Part shown: positions 4,035 through 6,250 of the stretch, in pieces
How positions within the stretch are numbered: the first letter of the stretch is position 1
How the letters are laid out: every line of letters starts with the position of its first letter
Source: an uncultured Gemmatimonadota bacterium
Lineage (GTDB): Bacteria > Gemmatimonadota > Gemmatimonadetes > Gemmatimonadales > Gemmatimonadaceae
Assembly: GCA_946479995.1 (NCBI GenBank)
Contig: CAMLIU010000105.1
Location: forward strand, 1-6,250
Reading direction: 5' to 3'
DNA length: 6,250 nt
Program-made: the position numbers and the translations under genes
The notes under the pieces: generated by a model
The model's database searches: none
What the model saw: only the letters and a program-made list of their open reading frames with translations
What the model was told of the DNA's origin: nothing

Positions 4035-6250
4035 CTGAACATCACGACCACCCGGAAACTGGCGCTCGCGTCGACGGCAGGCATCCTCCTCGTCATCGGG
4101 ACGGGTGTGCTCGGTCTCATCAGCCTCCGGCGGATGAACGACTCAGCGCGACTTGCCGTTCGCCGGCAGGCGGTTCGAACCGCGCTCCAGTCCGTACGAG
4201 TCCGGCTGGCGAGCACGGATGCATACCTCGTTCGCGCCATGCGGGGAGAGCTCACCGCCACGCCCGATGAGCTCGCATCAAGGCTGGGCGAGGGCCGCCA
4301 CGCGCTTCGCGTGGCCACGGAACTTACCGGCGACACGCCGATGCAGACCGGCCGCCTCCAGGAGGCGAACCGGCTCCTCGACGCCCGCCAGGAGATCATT
4401 GCGCGTCTCGCGGGCGGGCACCGCACCGCGGGCGACTCCGCCGCGGCCGACTCGCTCGCCCGCGTGAACGCCACGCTGGGTGCGGCGCTGGACAGCGTCG
4501 AGGCGCACGAGGACGAGATGATCACGTCGCGCCTCACCGACCAGGCCGTGGCGGCGCGCCTCACCGCCCTGGCGACTCTCGCTCTGATGGCCGTCGGTGC
4601 CGGCATCGGGTTCGTGGCACACCGTTCGATCCGTCGCGACATGGAGCGCCGTGCCACCGCCGAAACGGCCCTCCGGGCGTCGGAGGCCAAGTTCGCCGGC
4701 ATCCTGTCCATCGCCGCCGAAGCCATCATCTCGGTGAACGAGCAGCAGCACATCGTGCACTTCAATCAGGGCGCGGCGGAGATCTTCCGCTACGACCCTG
4801 CCGAGGTGATCGGCCAGCCGCTGGAGCTGCTGCTGCCCATGCGCTCGAGGGGGATTCACGCGCGCGAGGTCGCCGCCTTCGGCGCCTCGAACGAGACTGC
4901 GCGGCGCATGGGACGGCGACGCGAGATCGCTGGCCGGCGCAGCACCGGCGAGGAGTTCCCGGCGGAAGCATCCATCTCCAAGCTTCAGAGCGACGGGCAC
5001 ATTCTCTACACGGTGGTCCTGCGTGACGTCTCGGAGCGCAAGAGGGTGGAGGAGCGTCAGCGCTTCCTTGCCGAAGCGAGCGCCGCACTCGCTGCGTCGC
5101 TGGATGTCAGCGCGACGTTGGATGCCGTGGCGCGCCTCGCGGTGCCGGCGTTGGCCGAGGCGTGTGTCCTGGAGGCCTGGACTGAGGAAGGCGACGACGA
5201 GTCGGTGCGCACCGTGGCCGCGGCCGGTACTGCGGAGCGTCGTGATTCGCTGCGGGATCGCTATCTCGCGGGACGCCACTCACCCGGTGCCGGTGTGGTC
5301 GCCTCGGTGCGACGAACGGGCAGGTCGAAGCGAGTGAGCATCTCTGCAGGCGCACCAGCGCCGGACGGTGCGACGAGCGAATTCGCCTCCATGCTGCAGG
5401 ACGTCGGCGCCTGCTGCGCGCTGGTCCTCCCGGTCAGGGCCCGCGGCAGTGTACTGGGGGCGCTGACCCTCGTCTCATGGAACCGGGAGTTCGACGAGTT
5501 CGACACCGAGCTCGCTGGCGAGTTCGCGAGGCGCGCGGCCCTGGCGCTCGACAACGCGCGGCTATACGACGCGTCGCGCCGCGCATCCCTCGCCCGCGAC
5601 GAAGTGCTGAGCGTGGTCTCCCACGATCTGCGCAATCCGCTGAGCGGAATCAGCATGTGCGCCAGCGTGCTTCTCGATCCGGAACCAGCACCGCCGGAAA
5701 GCGTGCGGTCCATGGCCGAGGTCATCAGGGAATCTGCCCAGTGGATGGGACGCATCATCCAGGATCTGCTGGACGTCTCGCGCATCGAATCGGGGCGGCT
5801 GCCGCTGGAGCGCGGTCCCGTGAGCGTCGCTTCGGTGCTCGAGGCGATCGAGGAGCTCATGCGCCTGCAGGTGGATAGTGCGGGTGTCGAGCTGGTGGTG
5901 GAACCAGCGGGCGCGCTGCCGCCGCTCGACGCCGATCGCGAGCGCGTGCTGCAGGTGCTGCTGAACCTCCTCGGCAATGCCGTCAAGTTCACGCCGACCG
6001 GCGGCCGGATCACCGTGGATGCGGCCCTGGTCGCCGGGCCCGGCGACCAGGGCCGAGGAGGCCCGCCGGGCTCCATGGTGCGCTTCCGGGTGCGGGACAC
6101 CGGCGTCGGCATCGCCGAGTCGCACCTGTCGCACGTCTTCGATCGCTTCTGGCAGGTTCACGTCACCGGCCGGGCCGGCGCGGGGCTCGGACTGGCGATC
6201 GCCAAAGGCATCGTGGAGGCGCACGGCGGCGCGATCTGGGCCGAGAGCAC
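4035..6250 (+). CDS. Membrane sensor histidine kinase (helical sensor-PAS-GAF-HisKA-HATPase), 3' end beyond window
   Basis: An open frame of 738 codons runs off the right edge without a stop. Numbered from CTG 4035: a basic N-terminus NITTTRKL, transmembrane helix 1 (about 9-31), an extracytoplasmic helical region of about 140 residues resembling CHASE3 or 4HB sensors, transmembrane helix 2 (about 176-198), a short charged linker, PAS/PAC (about 217-337, ending RDVSERKR), GAF (about 345-505), HisKA with HDLRNPL (phospho-acceptor His530), and HATPase with N box NLLGNAVKF (644-652), DTGVGI (688-693), FDRFWQ and GAGLGL (715-720). It autophosphorylates on His530 and should pass phosphate to a response regulator not seen here. 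No HAMP domain is apparent. Only about 15-20 residues of a normal kinase tail are missing, unless a receiver domain follows. The first canonical in-frame starts, GTG 4107 and ATG 4134, would cut or delete helix 1, so CTG 4035 behind GAGGT is preferred. The 5' end is the uncertain part; the domain assignment is secure. Confidence 0.9.
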   Translation, partial: MNITTTRKLALASTAGILLVIGTGVLGLISLRRMNDSARLAVRRQAVRTALQSVRVRLASTDAYLVRAMRGELTATPDELASRLGEGRHALRVATELTGDTPMQTGRLQEANRLLDARQEIIARLAGGHRTAGDSAAADSLARVNATLGAALDSVEAHEDEMITSRLTDQAVAARLTALATLALMAVGAGIGFVAHRSIRRDMERRATAETALRASEAKFAGILSIAAEAIISVNEQQHIVHFNQGAAEIFRYDPAEVIGQPLELLLPMRSRGIHAREVAAFGASNETARRMGRRREIAGRRSTGEEFPAEASISKLQSDGHILYTVVLRDVSERKRVEERQRFLAEASAALAASLDVSATLDAVARLAVPALAEACVLEAWTEEGDDESVRTVAAAGTAERRDSLRDRYLAGRHSPGAGVVASVRRTGRSKRVSISAGAPAPDGATSEFASMLQDVGACCALVLPVRARGSVLGALTLVSWNREFDEFDTELAGEFARRAALALDNARLYDASRRASLARDEVLSVVSHDLRNPLSGISMCASVLLDPEPAPPESVRSMAEVIRESAQWMGRIIQDLLDVSRIESGRLPLERGPVSVASVLEAIEELMRLQVDSAGVELVVEPAGALPPLDADRERVLQVLLNLLGNAVKFTPTGGRITVDAALVAGPGDQGRGGPPGSMVRFRVRDTGVGIAESHLSHVFDRFWQVHVTGRAGAGLGLAIAKGIVEAHGGAIWAES

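Noticed and set aside
3782..4765. 327-codon minus-strand frame across the kinase 5' end and the divergent region
   Set aside because: Its Ser/Arg/Ala-rich composition is typical of an antisense shadow, and it covers two supported genes and their promoter region.
5261..6224. Minus-strand frames opposite the kinase core (283 and 220 codons)
   Set aside because: They lie opposite HisKA and HATPase motifs that are unambiguous on the plus strand; no domain is seen in the antisense products.
1..6250. Defence, CRISPR, toxin-antitoxin or other cassette-type system
   Set aside because: No regular repeats, nuclease, effector or mobile-element genes are visible. All five proteins fall into known broad families.

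Overview
The window is GC-rich bacterial DNA (about two-thirds G+C by eye, with strong G/C preference at codon third positions). It holds one tRNA and five protein genes, densely packed. The phylum cannot be fixed from the sequence alone. High GC, a Gram-negative style signal peptide ending in Gly-Ala-Gln, GTG and other non-ATG starts and the gene types would fit Gemmatimonadota or a similar soil or freshwater lineage. This placement is a moderate-to-low confidence inference.

Layout, left to right. (1) A complete tRNA-Arg(CCT) lies on the minus strand at 8-81, with a GC-rich inverted repeat abutting its 5' end. (2) A plus-strand flavoprotein of the nitronate monooxygenase / 2-nitropropane dioxygenase family occupies 223-1665 and carries a Cys-containing C-terminal extension. 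(3) Convergent with it and overlapping by 12 bp is a minus-strand exported hemerythrin-like (HHE) protein, 1654-2232. (4) Only 31 bp away and divergent is a plus-strand tryptophanyl-tRNA synthetase, 2264-3289. (5) Its TAG stop interlocks in a CTAG tetramer with the TAG stop of a minus-strand six-helix membrane protein of the HdeD/DUF308 type, 3286-3882. (6) A divergent regulatory region of about 150 bp (3883-4034) contains an imperfect palindrome and a triplet of alternating hairpin arms. (7) A large plus-strand membrane hybrid sensor (helical extracytoplasmic sensor, PAS, GAF, HisKA, HATPase) starts near 4035 and runs off the right edge. Its only start codon that keeps the first transmembrane helix is a CTG.

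How the genes relate: the strands alternate (- + - + - +), so no two neighbours form a conventional operon and each gene probably has its own promoter. The set mixes translation (tRNA-Arg, TrpRS), redox or oxygen/nitro chemistry (flavoprotein, hemerythrin-like protein), a stress-type membrane protein and environmental sensing (histidine kinase). The sequence shows no clear shared pathway. There is no sign of a mobile element, CRISPR array, prophage or defence cassette. The most notable points are the non-canonical CTG start of the kinase, the interlocked gene ends, the exported hemerythrin and a tryptophanyl-tRNA synthetase that contains no tryptophan.
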